From positions 34,950-98,949 of the forward strand of contig JAKUCV010002857.1 in assembly GCA_028386065.3 (NCBI GenBank): a DNA stretch of 64,000 bases, read 5' to 3'. The notes under the pieces were generated by a model that ran no database searches, was not told where the DNA came from, and was given only the letters and a program-made list of their open reading frames with translations. A program made the translations under genes and the position numbers. Shown here one piece after another: positions 63,364 through 64,000 of this stretch. The stretch is from Turnera subulata (lineage: Eukaryota; Streptophyta; Magnoliopsida; Malpighiales; Passifloraceae). The first letter of the stretch is position 1, and every line of letters begins with the position of its first letter.

Positions 63364-63975
63364 TGTGCCGTTGTGAGCAGACACCTTTTTCAACTCCCCA
63401 TGCTGTTTTGTCTAAAGGTATTTTGGATTGATTCCATAACGATGATACATGTTTTGAGACATATAAATAGAGGATTTACATCTCTGTTTAAAAACAATCA
63501 ACTCTCTACATTTTAAGCATCAATTGTCATACAGACATTGCAATTTTTATGAGCCAATTTCCTTGAGAATTGAGAGTTGCCTTTATAGAGCTTTACTTGT
63601 TACTCATATCGACTCTTTGAGAGAGCTTTTGTTTGAGTGATTTTAAGTGTTTTCATACACCTTAATGGAGGATTGTTCCCTTGTAGCGACTCATAGGAAG
63701 AGTGTTTTCTTTCCTTGAGAGAAGTCTTGAAGTGAGGTATCTTCAAGCAAGTAAGTAGAGTTTCGTGTGACTCGAGCTCTAGGTTTGTATACGGTTTGTT
63801 AAGCACCCGAAAGCTTAACGTAGATAGTGAAATCTTCGAGAGAGTCTCTCGGAGGACTGGATTAGCCACACAAGTTGTGTGTGTGAACCAATATAAAATT
63901 CAGTGTGTCCTTCATTCTTTCAACTCCGCAATTATTTCCTGCAAGTTTTTGATTTTGTCCATAAAACGCTATTCA

Positions 63976-64000
63976 CCCCCCCCCCCCCCCCCCCCCCCCC
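63976..64000. repeat. Poly-C run at window edge
   Basis: 25 consecutive C to the end of the window. It may be a true C-tract after ATTCACC or a sequencing artefact. Confidence 0.8.

Larger units (their letters stand above)
62574..64000 (+). mobile_element. LTR of a further retrotransposon, running out of the window
   Basis: Starts TGTTAGAACTCATGCC, is non-coding, and carries the ACATCGATGT array (62848-63363) and a TATA-like ATATAAATAGAGG at about 63462. It ends in AACGCTATTCACC followed by poly-C. The general look is that of a large Ty1/copia (Sirevirus-like) LTR; this is inference, as no coding region is visible. Confidence 0.5.

Overview
The window is nuclear DNA of a flowering plant, almost certainly a eudicot. 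The signs are one intron-containing host gene with GT-AG introns, long AT-rich intergenic DNA, and large nested LTR retrotransposons. One 483-bp run of N (7773-8255) is an assembly gap. I cannot name the species.

Region 1 (1-6367): a half-size ABCG transporter gene on the minus strand, four coding exons, closest by recalled family sequence to Arabidopsis ABCG9. Its TATA box lies about 50 bp upstream of the ATG, and about 1.9 kb of gene-free upstream DNA follows. It is the only intact host gene I can support.

Region 2 (6368-13362): two solo LTRs of related type in opposite orientation (6368-8799 minus, 10035-12849 plus, the latter with a perfect CACCC target duplication).

Region 3 (13363-19992): a complete but decayed Ty1/copia element on the minus strand, with 187-bp LTRs and a perfect AGCTG target duplication. 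It holds recognisable GAG-pre-integrase, integrase and RT remnants, an inserted LINE endonuclease fragment, a 361-bp tandem duplication and a striking series of short hairpins.

Region 4 (20318-26253): the 3' part of a LINE on the minus strand. Its RT and RNase H parts are separated by four 440-bp tandem units, a 980-bp foldback MITE and a 1.8-kb LTR-like insertion. The LINE is cut at 26253 by a Tat/Ogre-like Ty3 element.

Region 5 (26254-53606): Tat/Ogre-like elements (O1, O2 and a solo LTR, O3), all on the minus strand and nested in one another. O1's 3' LTR is split by a 9.3-kb element with 4.45-kb LTRs and only 404 bp of interior (perfect CATAA target duplication). O2 carries an antisense, broken plant-mobile-domain (PMD) gene and tandem arrays, and is itself interrupted by a solo LTR of another family (42102-45298) and by O3 (50096-51638).

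Region 6 (53607-64000): a partial LTR holding an 8-kb LTR element with 3.2-kb LTRs and a non-coding 1.5-kb interior (54382-62378). After it comes the start of a further LTR (62574 to the window end) with an array of ACATCGATGT palindromes, ending in a poly-C run at the window edge.

The non-host DNA is a stack of transposons of different ages. Its most unusual points are a promoter module shared between Tat-type LTRs and the antisense promoter inside the same elements, the hairpin series in the copia element, and two large-LTR elements that keep PBS, gag start and PPT but have lost everything between.
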